The position numbers and the translations under genes are program-made. DNA of 64,000 nucleotides from Bradyrhizobium manausense (lineage in GTDB: Bacteria > Pseudomonadota > Alphaproteobacteria > Rhizobiales > Xanthobacteraceae): contig NZ_JAFCLG010000016.1 of assembly GCF_018129685.1 (NCBI RefSeq), positions 1-64,000 on the forward strand, read 5' to 3'. Under the pieces are notes generated by a model. That model was given only the letters and a program-made list of their open reading frames with translations. It had not been told where the DNA came from and made no database searches. Of the stretch, positions 1 to 8,125 are shown piece after piece. Numbering within the stretch: the first letter of the stretch is position 1; every line of letters starts with the position of its first letter.

Positions 1-114
1 TACTACGGCAAGCCGGGCCCCGTCGTCATGCTTCAGGGCTGGCTCGAGTTCCAAGCCATGAAACGCGGCACCAACCTGATGATGCGCCACCGGGAAGACC
101 GAAGCGATGTGTGA
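1..114 (+). CDS. 3' end of an unidentified protein (truncated by window edge)
   Basis: An open frame runs from the first base to a TGA at 112-114 and gives the last 37 residues of a protein. It starts YYGKPGPVVMLQGW and ends MMRHREDRSDV. The tail is basic and hydrophilic. I do not recognise the family; nothing visible marks it as a transposase or an enzyme. It converges on the DUF4139 gene, whose stop is about 50 bases downstream. Confidence 0.5.
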   Translation, partial: YYGKPGPVVMLQGWLEFQAMKRGTNLMMRHREDRSDV

Positions 115-164
115 ATCCGGTAGCGCTTGCGGGAGAGGGGGTAGACCGCCGAAGTAGCCCGCAC

Positions 165-1835
165 CTAGCCCGAGGGCACGATCACCATGGTCTTGTCTTT
201 CGGCCAGCGGATCCGCCAGGCGAAGTTGATGTCGCGGACCTCGCCGGGCTTGGCGTCGAACGACCATTCCAGCACGCCGCGCTTGTCGCGGATATCCTTC
301 GCCGTGGGCGGCGTGGTCGCGGGCAGCATCTCGACCACGATGTCCTCGACCTCGCTGACCGGCAGCTGATCCTCGATGGCGACATGAATCGGGAAGTCGT
401 GGCCGTTGCGGACGGTGGTCTTGAAGGCACGCTCGTCGGTCTTCGAGGTCGTGACCAGCAGGCCGGCCGAGCCCTCGTTGCGCTTGAGCACCGCGCGCTC
501 GATCCTGACCTTGTCGTCGGCGCCGAAACCGAGCCGGACGATGTCATCCTTGGCTGAAGCGGAGAGCTTGCCGCGACCGATGAAAACGCCGTCGCGATAG
601 ATCGCGACCTTGCCCGGCAGCAGGGTCGCGTCATCGGTCTGCTTGAAGCTGGCTTCGAGGAAGGCCGTGGGATCCTGCACCGGCGCGGCGCGCACCGCCA
701 GATCGGCGGGCACGCTCATCGAAGCGATGCGCAGGCTCTTGGCGCCTTCGGCAGCGCCGAGGCTGACACGGCCGGGGATCTTGAAAGTGGCCTGGAAGCC
801 GCCGATCTCGGCGGTTGCCTGCTGCTCGTCGGCGCGCTCGAGCGCGTCCGCGACCTTGGCCATGGCGGGCGATTGCACCTGGCGGATCACCGGCGCCGCG
901 GATGGCATCCGGTCCTGCATCGCGCCCGCTGCCATCGGCTTCGGCACCTGCGGATATTGCGCAACCAGCGAGCCCAGCTCCGGCGCGCTGCCGCCGCGGG
1001 CGATACGGACAGTGGAAACGCCGAGCGCGACGTTCGACCAATCCTCGCCGGTCGACTGCGTCACCTCGGCCCGGCGGACCAGCTCGAGCTGCGGCTTGCG
1101 ATCCTTGGTTCCGGTGTCGAGCCGGGCATCGTAGAGCGGCAGCCAGCGCGCATTGCGGACGGCATACGTCACGCGCAGCGTCGCCTTTGTCGCGGCTGCC
1201 GAAGCGACGTCGATGCGCACCTCGAGCTTGCTCGGCGGCGTGGCCTTGCGTTCGGCTTCGAGCTGGGCGATCTGCCGGTCGATCTCGCGCATCTTGCGCG
1301 TCGCGTCACGGACGGCCGTATCGGCCGTCGCGACCTCCTCGGAGACCGCCGCAAAGGCTGCGCGCCATTCCGCGATCGGCCGCGCCTCGCCCTTGTCGCC
1401 GAGACCTGCGGGAGAAGCTTCCGCAAAACGCTCCGCGAACTTACGCCGCGCATTGGCGGCATCGATCGCGCCTTGCAGGTCGGCGCGCTGGTCGCTGAGG
1501 GCCTCGATGCGCTTGTCCAGCTCGGGCAGATTGACCGGCGCCGCGCGCGGCGGACGCGCGTCGACCGCGCCGATCGTCAGCTTGGCGCCTGCCTCGCCCT
1601 CGACACGGATGGACGACGGGTCGAGCGAGAGCGGAAAATCCCTGGCGACCAGCGTGCTGTCGCCGGAGGCAAGGTCGAGCGCGATGACGCGGGTGACGGT
1701 GGCGCCATCGGGATAGACGGTGACGGTGTCGATGGCCGATGTGGCATCCACATCGGCGCCCCATGAAGGCGACGCCAGTGCCGCGGTCACCAGGACCAGG
1801 CTCGTCGTTGCCAGACATCTTGCGATCGTGCGCAT
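165..1835 (-). CDS. MuiA-like DUF4139/DUF4140 exported protein
   Basis: A 556-aa protein of the mucoidy-inhibitor A (DUF4140-DUF4139) family. The ATG at 1835 is chosen because AGGGAG lies 6 bases upstream and the first 27 residues form a signal peptide (MRTIARCLATTSLVLVTAAL, then ASPSWGA). DUF4140 covers about residues 35-130. A charged heptad-rich coiled coil follows (about 105-200; RIEALSDQRADLQ and MREIDRQIAQLEAER). DUF4139, a beta-rich domain, fills 215-555. It is expected in the periplasm. Molecular function is not established for the family. A longer frame from 1898 exists but lacks the ribosome site. It is a single gene with no clear operon partner. Confidence 0.85.
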   Translation of the reverse strand: MRTIARCLATTSLVLVTAALASPSWGADVDATSAIDTVTVYPDGATVTRVIALDLASGDSTLVARDFPLSLDPSSIRVEGEAGAKLTIGAVDARPPRAAPVNLPELDKRIEALSDQRADLQGAIDAANARRKFAERFAEASPAGLGDKGEARPIAEWRAAFAAVSEEVATADTAVRDATRKMREIDRQIAQLEAERKATPPSKLEVRIDVASAAATKATLRVTYAVRNARWLPLYDARLDTGTKDRKPQLELVRRAEVTQSTGEDWSNVALGVSTVRIARGGSAPELGSLVAQYPQVPKPMAAGAMQDRMPSAAPVIRQVQSPAMAKVADALERADEQQATAEIGGFQATFKIPGRVSLGAAEGAKSLRIASMSVPADLAVRAAPVQDPTAFLEASFKQTDDATLLPGKVAIYRDGVFIGRGKLSASAKDDIVRLGFGADDKVRIERAVLKRNEGSAGLLVTTSKTDERAFKTTVRNGHDFPIHVAIEDQLPVSEVEDIVVEMLPATTPPTAKDIRDKRGVLEWSFDAKPGEVRDINFAWRIRWPKDKTMVIVPSG

Positions 1836-2003
1836 CAAATTGCTCCCTGCCGATATCGCCGCGCCGCCAGCCGGACGCGCGAAAACATGCCACGCCATCG
1901 TGGTGAGACGCGGCAGGGAAGGAACCGGTTCGATTCAGGTTTCCGTTGGGCGCCGCTGCGGCAGCACCATGGCCGCGGAACAACAGATTCGTAACAGCGG
2001 GCC

Positions 2004-2624
2004 TCAGACCTGGCCGGGAGAACCCTGGCCGAAGATGCGGCGAAGCAGGTCAGTCACGTTGCGGGCTCCGGCCTTCTTCAGGATGCTGGCGCGATAACCT
2101 TCGACCGTGCGTGCGCTGAGATGCATGCGCCGGGCGACTTCCTTGTTGGTGAGGCCGGCGGCGAGATGCGCGAGCACATCGTTTTCACGCGCGGTCAGCG
2201 GTTCGCAACCGGGCAGCCAACGCTGCCGGCTCGAATCGGGCTGGGCGGACTCGTCGATCGCGGCATCGATACGGCTAACGATGTCGTGGGTGCGGAACGG
2301 CTTCTCGATGAAGTCGGTTGCGCCGCTCTTGATGGCGTCGACCGCCATGGCAATGCTGCCGTTCGTCGACGTGACCAGCACCGGCGCCATGCAGTTTTCC
2401 TCGCGCAGGCGCTTGAGCACGTCGAGGGCCGAGCGATCGGGCGGCATCTCCAGCAGCACGCAGGCGGGCATCCGCTCTTTTGCTTCCGACAGCAGCGATG
2501 CGCCGTCGGCGAAGCAGATCACGTCATAGGCGCTCTGTTGAAGCGCCGTTGAAAGTTGTTCGCGGGAGGCTGCGTCCGTTTCAATGACGAATACCTCACC
2601 CTTGGAAAGCATGTTTCCCGGCAT
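2004..2624 (-). CDS. FixJ/LuxR-type response regulator with degenerate receiver
   Basis: A 206-aa protein with an N-terminal receiver (about 9-125) and a LuxR/FixJ helix-turn-helix (about 142-200; LTARENDVLAHLAAGLTNKE and RTVEGYRASILKKAG). The receiver keeps the conserved Lys (FIEKPF) and the Thr/Ser switch position (VTST). However, the phospho-acceptor Asp is Glu59 (CVLLEMPP), with about two residues missing just after it, and the N-terminal acidic pair reads ETD instead of DDE. It may work without phosphorylation. No histidine kinase is adjacent. It is transcribed away from the AraC gene. An internal ATG at 2612 is an alternative start. Confidence 0.85.
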   Translation of the reverse strand: MPGNMLSKGEVFVIETDAASREQLSTALQQSAYDVICFADGASLLSEAKERMPACVLLEMPPDRSALDVLKRLREENCMAPVLVTSTNGSIAMAVDAIKSGATDFIEKPFRTHDIVSRIDAAIDESAQPDSSRQRWLPGCEPLTARENDVLAHLAAGLTNKEVARRMHLSARTVEGYRASILKKAGARNVTDLLRRIFGQGSPGQV

Positions 2625-2826
2625 AATCCCGATCCAGCAATGTCTTGGTCAAATGATGCGAGACGGCCGGGGGCCTCATCGCGCCCCGCCGTCCATCAGC
2701 ACGGCATTCGCGCCGGTGCTTCGCTTTCCCTTATGTATGTTCCACCCTGTTCCAGGATTTGACGGATCGGGACAGAAACTTTACATTTCGGGACATCTGC
2801 CGGAATGGCTGACAGGAACAGGTCGC

Positions 2827-4041
2827 ATGACCGACCTCATTCGCAGCGCAGGCTTGAGCTATTACCCGGAGGTCGCCCGGTCGGTTGGGCTCGATCCCAA
2901 GCAGATGATGCGCAAGGTCAGGCTGCCGCTGGCCGTTCTCGACGAGCCGGATACACCGATTGCCGTCACAGCGTTGCGTCGTCTGCTCGAGATATCGGCG
3001 GAGGCGTCCGGTGCCGAAGATTTCGGCTTGCGGCTCGCCGAGCGCGGCGGCCTCACCAATTTCGGCGCCGTCGGCCTGATCGTGCGCGAGCAGGCGACCG
3101 TCGGCGAAGCCATCGAGGCCTTCTCGCGTTTCATCCATGTTCATCATGACGGCATGAAGCTCGAAATCGTCAAGCACGGGCAGACCGTGATCATCACGCT
3201 GCATCTGCGCGGGCGGCAACCGACGGCGCCGCGCCAGTCGATCGATATGGCGCTCGGCAGCATCCATCGCATCATCCAATCGCTCTTCGGCAGCGACTGG
3301 CGCCCGTTGGAAGTGCGCCTGCACTACCCGCCGCCGCACGATCGCAAGCGCTACCTCGACTTTTTCGGCTGCCGGGTGACGTTCAACGCGGACGATGATT
3401 CGATCCTGATGTCGGCACACGACATGGCGCGGCGGATTCCAAGCGCGCATCCCCTGATCGCGCGCTATCTGCGCAAACGGATCGAGGCGATCGAGAACCG
3501 GCCGACCAGCTGGGAGGAGAAAGTCGACGAGATCGTGCGCAGCCTGCTCGCGAAGGGCGACTGCACGGTCGAACGCGTCGCCGAGCATCTCGCCTGCAAC
3601 CGCCGCACCATCCACCGGCGCCTCGCCGACGCCGGCACCAGCTTCTCGGCCATCCTCGATGCGCAGCGCGCGGATCTCGTGATCCAGCTGATTGAGGACC
3701 CCGGCCGGCCGCTGGCGGATGTCGCCGTGCAACTCGGCTTCTCTGCCCAAAGCGCCATGGCCCGATGGTTTCGCGGCCGCTTCGGCTGCACCATCACCGA
3801 ATGGCGCAAAGGCATTCGACCCTCAGCGTGCCGGAGCCGGCACGCCCACAATGGCGAGTGCACGCTTGGGATGGCCGGCAAGCAGCGGGCCGAAAGCGAC
3901 AGCAAAGCCGAGGAACGCGACGATCCAGCCGCAGGCGGCGAAGTGCAGCAGCAGATCGCCATGCGCCGGCAACAGCACGGCACCGACCCGCGCCAGTGCC
4001 GCGACAATGATCGCCGCATAGATCGCTTGCGTCGCCGGTGA
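2827..4041 (+). CDS. AraC-family transcriptional regulator (Arabinose_bd type)
   Basis: A 404-aa regulator. An N-terminal Arabinose_bd-like domain (about 20-205) is followed by an AraC-type double helix-turn-helix (about 245-330). The first HTH contains TVERVAEHLACNRRTIHRRL; the second is around PLADVAVQLGFSAQSAMARW. The ATG at 2827 follows AGGAACAGG; the frame is open further upstream to 2584 but without domain support. The last 74 residues (331-404) lie beyond the usual family end, are Arg/Gln/Ala-rich, and are encoded over the 3' end of nnrS on the other strand (219-base overlap). The inducer is unknown. Position beside nnrS suggests, but does not show, a role in nitrogen-oxide metabolism. 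Confidence 0.85.
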   Translation: MTDLIRSAGLSYYPEVARSVGLDPKQMMRKVRLPLAVLDEPDTPIAVTALRRLLEISAEASGAEDFGLRLAERGGLTNFGAVGLIVREQATVGEAIEAFSRFIHVHHDGMKLEIVKHGQTVIITLHLRGRQPTAPRQSIDMALGSIHRIIQSLFGSDWRPLEVRLHYPPPHDRKRYLDFFGCRVTFNADDDSILMSAHDMARRIPSAHPLIARYLRKRIEAIENRPTSWEEKVDEIVRSLLAKGDCTVERVAEHLACNRRTIHRRLADAGTSFSAILDAQRADLVIQLIEDPGRPLADVAVQLGFSAQSAMARWFRGRFGCTITEWRKGIRPSACRSRHAHNGECTLGMAGKQRAESDSKAEERDDPAAGGEVQQQIAMRRQQHGTDPRQCRDNDRRIDRLRRR

Positions 4042-5034
4042 CGCCGTCAGCGCCTGTCCGGTATGGCCGAGGCTCGCGCGCGTCATGACCGCCAGCGTCA
4101 TGGTTCCGGCCGCGCCGGTCATCCAGGCATGAATGCCGGCGCTGGGCGGCAACATGCCGAAGCCGGCCAAGGCGTTCAGGAGAAAGCCTGATGGCACGAA
4201 GGCATAGCCGATGTGAAGGATCACGAGCAGCCGCTCGCGTGCGGTGCGATCGCCGGCCCAGCGGGCCAGCCGCACCAGGTGCAATGCGCCGACGAGCGCC
4301 ATCGCAACACCGGTGATCACGTTGAGCGGCGCCGATATCCACGCGATCAGCGCAAGCCCACTCGATCCGATCACCACGCCATCAAACCGCCCGAACGGCA
4401 CGGGCACGCGACCGGGATTGAACTTGACCAGCCAGTTGCGGGTGAAGCTCGGGATGATGCGGCCGCCGATCAGCGAGATCAGCAGCATGACGACGCCGAT
4501 CCCGACGCGAATGCTGACATCGGCTGCACCATTGTAGTGAGCCTCGAGATGGAAGGCGACATTGCCTGATAGCAGCACCAGCACGAGCCCCACCACCGGA
4601 AAGTTGCGCCAATTGCCGCCAGCGACGATCTCGCGGGCGGCTGCGGCGACGACCAGCACCAGGAAGGCGGCGTCGACGAGAAGCGCGAACGCCCAGCCGA
4701 TCTCGGCCGACAGCACCACTGCGGCACGTCCGGCCAGCCAGACCACAACCAGCGCAGCCAGCGAAGAACCCTGGATTGGCAGCCTCCCGGTCCAGTTCGG
4801 GATCGCCGTGAACAGGAACCCGGTGATGACGGCGGGCAGGAAGCCATAGAGCATCTCGTGCACATGCCAGTCCCGCGGCGCGAATGCTGACGTCACCGAC
4901 AGCTCGCCGTGGAACATGGGCAGCCAGACCAGGATCGACAGCCCGGCCTGGATCGCAGCGAGCAGGAAGAATGGCCGAAAGCTGTTCGCGAACAGCGGCC
5001 AGCCCTGGAAGTGACGGGATCGGGCGCCAGCCAT
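3823..5034 (-). CDS. nnrS: NnrS family haem-copper membrane protein
   Basis: A 403-aa, largely hydrophobic protein with about 12 membrane segments. It starts MAGARSRHFQGWPLFANSFR and carries the NnrS hallmarks RPFFLLAA near the N terminus and RDWHVHEMLYGF, which has the conserved histidines. NnrS proteins bind haem and copper and protect bacteria from nitric oxide stress; they belong to the NnrR regulon in other alphaproteobacteria. It is divergent from nnrR, with a perfect CRP/FNR-type palindrome in the shared 127-base spacer centred 68 bases before this start. Its 3' end overlaps the AraC gene tail-to-tail. Confidence 0.92.
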   Translation of the reverse strand: MAGARSRHFQGWPLFANSFRPFFLLAAIQAGLSILVWLPMFHGELSVTSAFAPRDWHVHEMLYGFLPAVITGFLFTAIPNWTGRLPIQGSSLAALVVVWLAGRAAVVLSAEIGWAFALLVDAAFLVLVVAAAAREIVAGGNWRNFPVVGLVLVLLSGNVAFHLEAHYNGAADVSIRVGIGVVMLLISLIGGRIIPSFTRNWLVKFNPGRVPVPFGRFDGVVIGSSGLALIAWISAPLNVITGVAMALVGALHLVRLARWAGDRTARERLLVILHIGYAFVPSGFLLNALAGFGMLPPSAGIHAWMTGAAGTMTLAVMTRASLGHTGQALTASPATQAIYAAIIVAALARVGAVLLPAHGDLLLHFAACGWIVAFLGFAVAFGPLLAGHPKRALAIVGVPAPAR

Positions 5035-5094
5035 GGGGTAACTCCTGTGAATTCGGGCCTGTCTGGAAAAATACTGCCGCGCCGTCAGTGCGTT

Positions 5095-5110
5095 TTTGCG
5101 CTATCGCAAA
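5095..5110. promoter_or_regulatory. CRP/FNR-family (NnrR/FixK-type) operator
   Basis: The sequence TTTGCG-CTAT-CGCAAA is a perfect 6+6 palindrome whose core (5096-5109) fits the FixK/FNR pattern TTG(A/C)-N6-(T/G)CAA. It sits between divergent nnrS (start 5034) and nnrR (start 5162), so one site could control both and include NnrR autoregulation. Binding by NnrR rather than another CRP/FNR protein is inferred from position. Confidence 0.8.
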
Positions 5111-5161
5111 CTGCCTGATGATTGCAGGTGCCATCACACGCCCTGATGCCAAGGAGGCAGA

Positions 5162-5872
5162 ATGGCCAAGCTCGACATATCGCTGGTTGCGCATCTGCCG
5201 CTGTTTTCAGGCATCAAACCTGATGATCTTGACGAAATCCTGCGCGAAGCGCGCTCGGCTCGCTATCCCAGGAACACCGCCATTTTCGAGCAGGGCGCGG
5301 ACGCCCAGTCCTTTTTCCTGCTGCTGCACGGCCATGTCCGTGCCGCCAAGACCACGCCGACCGGCGAGCAGATCGTGGTGCGCTATGTCGCGCCCGGCGA
5401 GACCTTTGGGCTCGCGATGGCGATCGGCGCCACCCATTATCCGGCGACCGCGCTGGCGGTCGACGACAGCGTCGCGCTGATCTGGCCGACCTCGGCCTGG
5501 CCGCGGCTGATCGAAAGGTTTCCCGCGCTTGCCGCCAACACGATGCAGACCGTCGGCAAACGGCTGCAGGAGAGCCACACCCGCATCCTGGAAATGTCGA
5601 CCCAGCAGGTCGAGCAGCGCGTCGCGCATGCGCTGCTGCGGCTCGCCAACCAGTCCGGCAAGAAGCTCGACCACGGGATCGAGATCGACTTCCCGATCAG
5701 CCGCCAGGACATTGCGCAGATGACCGGCACCACGCTGCACACCGTCAGCCGGATCCTCAGCGGCTGGGAGAGCCAGGGCCTCGTCGAGAGCGGCCGTCAG
5801 CGCATCATCCTGCGCGACCCGCACAGAATCGTGGTGCTGGCCGAGCGGAGCCCGGACGGCAGCACTTCATGA
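5162..5872 (+). CDS. nnrR: Crp/Fnr-family regulator, NnrR type
   Basis: A 236-aa regulator with a cyclic-nucleotide-binding-like sensor domain (about 15-130), a dimerisation helix and a Crp-type winged helix (about 155-225; DIAQMTGTTLHTVSRIL is the recognition helix). The protein contains no cysteine, so it cannot hold an FNR-type iron-sulphur cluster. This fits NnrR/DNR proteins that sense nitric oxide. Start at 5162 follows AAGGAGG. Divergent nnrS, the nearby nirK, and the palindromic box in its own promoter support the NnrR assignment. A more general FixK-like role cannot be excluded. Confidence 0.88.
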   Translation: MAKLDISLVAHLPLFSGIKPDDLDEILREARSARYPRNTAIFEQGADAQSFFLLLHGHVRAAKTTPTGEQIVVRYVAPGETFGLAMAIGATHYPATALAVDDSVALIWPTSAWPRLIERFPALAANTMQTVGKRLQESHTRILEMSTQQVEQRVAHALLRLANQSGKKLDHGIEIDFPISRQDIAQMTGTTLHTVSRILSGWESQGLVESGRQRIILRDPHRIVVLAERSPDGSTS

Positions 5873-5906
5873 CTCCGCGCGTGCCTTGCGCAGACTCCAA
5901 CTCCCC

Positions 5907-6104
5907 TCACGCCGGTACGCAATCGCCCAGCGCGGTCAGGAATTTGTCGCGGTCGATACCATGCTCGCGGCAGGCGTCGTCCACCGTGTGGAAGGTCGCA
6001 ATCGGACAGCCGACACAGGCCATCTTGAAGGCGAGGAACACGCGGATCGTGTGCGGCGCGTCGCGCATGATGTCGTCAACCAAATCGTCAGATCGGAAAG
6101 GCAT
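5907..6104 (-). CDS. DUF1858 protein with CxxC motif
   Basis: A 65-aa protein of the DUF1858 family. It contains a CxxC motif (MACVGCPIA) and the family phrase HTVDDACREHG. The start at 6104 (MPFRSDDLVDDIM) is preferred because GGAG lies 6 bases upstream; an in-frame ATG at 6116 adds four residues. DUF1858 proteins are often found with anaerobic and nitric oxide genes, and the CxxC suggests redox or metal chemistry, but no reaction is established. It lies downstream of hemN on the same strand, 220 bases away. Confidence 0.85.
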   Translation of the reverse strand: MPFRSDDLVDDIMRDAPHTIRVFLAFKMACVGCPIATFHTVDDACREHGIDRDKFLTALGDCVPA

Positions 6105-6324
6105 GGACAACTCCATTCCGACATGACGATAGCGGAGGTGGCGGGGGGTTCTTTGTTGAGGCGCAAGCTGCAACGGGATCTCTCCTCCCGTCATTCCGGG
6201 GCGCGCCTCTTGGCGCGAACTATGATGCGCAATTGCGCATCTGAGAATCCATCGGGCAACAGACGATGAGGAGAAATGGATTCCGGGCTTGCACTTCGCA
6301 GGCCACGAAATCGCTGCGACTGTC

Positions 6325-7677
6325 CTACACCGCCCGGCTGTGCAGCTTCCTGCCCGGAGCCAGATGCGCGTCGAACGCCGCTGCAACGCTGCGGACCAGG
6401 AAACGCGAGTCGTTTGCGATTGCGAGCCGGTCGCCGTCCAGCTTCACCACCCCGTCGGAAATCAGCGGTTTCAGTCGCGACGCCGATTGCAGCATCGCCT
6501 CCGGCGCCGCGCCATGGCGCGCGCAGATGTCGCCGAGATCGGCGCCGAACTCGCACATGATGCGCTCGATGATGTCGGCGCGCAGCCGGTCATCGTCGGT
6601 AAGCCCGTAGCCCCTCGCGGTCGCGGGGCGGCCGGCCGCGATGCTCTGCTGATAGGCTCCGATCTGGACTTCGTTCTGGACATAGCCCTGCGGCAGATGC
6701 CCGATTGCACTGGCGCCGAAGCCGAGCAGGACCTCGCCCTGGTCGGTGGTGTAGCCCTGGAAATTACGCCGCAGCGTCCCCTGCTCGAAGGCCACGGCCA
6801 TGGCATCGTCGGGACGGGCGAAATGATCGAGGCCGATCTGCACGTAGCCGGCTTCCTTCAGCGCGTTGGCGATGGCGCAAGCCTGGTCGTGACGCGCAAG
6901 GCCGTCCGGCAGGTGGCTCTCGTCGATCATGCGCTGGTGCTTCTTGAAGCCTGGCACATGCGCATAGCCGAACACCGAGAAGCGCGCCGGCGCGAGCTCG
7001 AGCGAGCGCCGCACCGTATCCATGCAGGAGACAACGCTCTGGTGCGGCAGGCCGTAGATCAGGTCGAAATTGATCCGCTTGATTCCGGCGCGCCGGAGCA
7101 TGTCCACAACGGAGGCCGTCTGTTCAAAGCTCTGCACACGGTTGATCGCACGCTGCACGACGGGATCGAAGCTCTGCACGCCGAGGCTGGCGCGGTTGAC
7201 GCCCGAGAGCCGCATGGCCTCCACCATCTCCGATGTCAGCGTGCGCGGGTCGATCTCGACCGCGATCTCGGCCGCGGGCAGCACGAAGAATGCCTGCCGC
7301 ATGGCCGCCATCAACTCTGCGAACGCCTCCGGCGCCATGATCGTCGGCGTACCGCCGCCGAAATGAATGTGCCCGACCTTGATGCGACGACCGATGGCGT
7401 CGGCGACCTCGGAGATTTCGTTGAGGAGGGTCCGCTGATAGGCCGCAACAAGCTCATCTCGGCGGACGATCTGGGTATGGCAGCCGCAATACCAGCACAT
7501 CTCGCGGCAGAACGGCACGTGCAGGTAAAGGGAGGCGTCGGCGTTCGAGGGAAGCTCGGACAGCCAGCGTGCGTAGGTATCGGCGTTGATACCTGACGAG
7601 AAATGCGGTGCGGTCGGATAACTCGTATAGCGCGGCAATCTCTCGTCGCCATAGCTCGCTGCGAGGTCGGTCCTCAT
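6325..7677 (-). CDS. hemN: Oxygen-independent coproporphyrinogen III oxidase
   Basis: A 450-aa radical SAM enzyme that decarboxylates coproporphyrinogen III to protoporphyrinogen IX without oxygen. Cluster ligands Cys57, Cys61 and Cys64 lie in HVPFCREMCWYCGCH, with Cys66 next to them as in bacterial HemN. Other HemN phrases are RYTSYPTAPHF at the N terminus, HFGGGTPT, and the substrate-domain segment FQGYTTDQGEVLLGFGASAI. Length is normal. A FixK-type box lies 86 bases upstream (7763-7776), consistent with induction at low oxygen. It would supply haem when the aerobic enzyme cannot work. Confidence 0.96.
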   Translation of the reverse strand: MRTDLAASYGDERLPRYTSYPTAPHFSSGINADTYARWLSELPSNADASLYLHVPFCREMCWYCGCHTQIVRRDELVAAYQRTLLNEISEVADAIGRRIKVGHIHFGGGTPTIMAPEAFAELMAAMRQAFFVLPAAEIAVEIDPRTLTSEMVEAMRLSGVNRASLGVQSFDPVVQRAINRVQSFEQTASVVDMLRRAGIKRINFDLIYGLPHQSVVSCMDTVRRSLELAPARFSVFGYAHVPGFKKHQRMIDESHLPDGLARHDQACAIANALKEAGYVQIGLDHFARPDDAMAVAFEQGTLRRNFQGYTTDQGEVLLGFGASAIGHLPQGYVQNEVQIGAYQQSIAAGRPATARGYGLTDDDRLRADIIERIMCEFGADLGDICARHGAAPEAMLQSASRLKPLISDGVVKLDGDRLAIANDSRFLVRSVAAAFDAHLAPGRKLHSRAV

Positions 7678-7762
7678 ATCTTACCCATTCGTCAATTGAT
7701 GCCGCTTGCAATTGCGGCAAGCCCTGGATGGCACAGGATGACCCGTTTCCCACCCGACGACC

Positions 7763-7776
7763 TTGCGCTCGCTCAA
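7763..7776. promoter_or_regulatory. FixK/FNR-type box between hemN and the 68-aa gene
   Basis: TTGC-GCTCGC-TCAA matches TTG(A/C)-N6-(T/G)CAA at every constrained position. It lies between hemN (minus, start 7677) and the small membrane-protein gene (plus, start 7835). The 86-base spacing suits a class II site for hemN if its 5' leader is about 45 bases. Which of the two genes it controls is not visible. Confidence 0.65.
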
Positions 7777-7834
7777 AGTCCTGGCGCCGGATCTGGGCCA
7801 TTGTGATAATCATCGCCTCCTCGGGAGATGGGCC

Positions 7835-8041
7835 ATGGCGTCGTTTGCCCTCGATCTCGTTCTCTGGCTCGCCGGTATACGCGGCAATATCCCGCGATTC
7901 GAAGACTTCCGTCCCGGCCCCGTCGCACCCGCTGCCGGCGCAAATCGCCTCGTGCAGGTACTGATCGTCGTCGCTGCCGTGATGGCCGCTCTATCGCTCG
8001 CGGTCTGGGGCACCGTGTGGATCGCGATCGAGCTTCTCTGA
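7835..8041 (+). CDS. Small single-span membrane protein of unknown function
   Basis: A 68-aa protein starting MASFALDLVLWLAGI and ending WGTVWIAIELL. The ATG at 7835 has GGGAGATGG directly upstream. One clear membrane helix lies at about residues 40-65 (VLIVVAAVMAALSLAVWGTV), with a second, weaker hydrophobic stretch at the N terminus. I do not recognise a family. It points toward nirK, 152 bases upstream of it, and shares the hemN spacer with the FixK-type box, so low-oxygen expression is likely. Confidence 0.7.
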   Translation: MASFALDLVLWLAGIRGNIPRFEDFRPGPVAPAAGANRLVQVLIVVAAVMAALSLAVWGTVWIAIELL

Positions 8042-8111
8042 TCGACGCGCCCGGCCGCTCACTTCGATAGACCCCTTAGTGGACTTCACCGGAGCTGAAT
8101 CCGGCAAAAGC

Positions 8112-8125
8112 TTGTTGCAGCGCAA
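8112..8125 (+). promoter_or_regulatory. FixK/NnrR-type box upstream of nirK
   Basis: TTGT-TGCAGC-GCAA is a 14-base TTG-N8-CAA palindrome 69 bases before the nirK start. It departs from the FixK consensus only at the fourth base (T). A shorter inverted motif TTGCCGCAA follows at 8132-8140. Position suits a class II activation site with transcription starting near 8160. Confidence 0.75.

Noticed and set aside
7690..7720. TTGC/GCAA rich stretch upstream of hemN as a second FixK box
   Set aside because: The TTG and CAA halves are spaced 9 or 10 bases apart rather than 8, so it does not fit the 14-base site.
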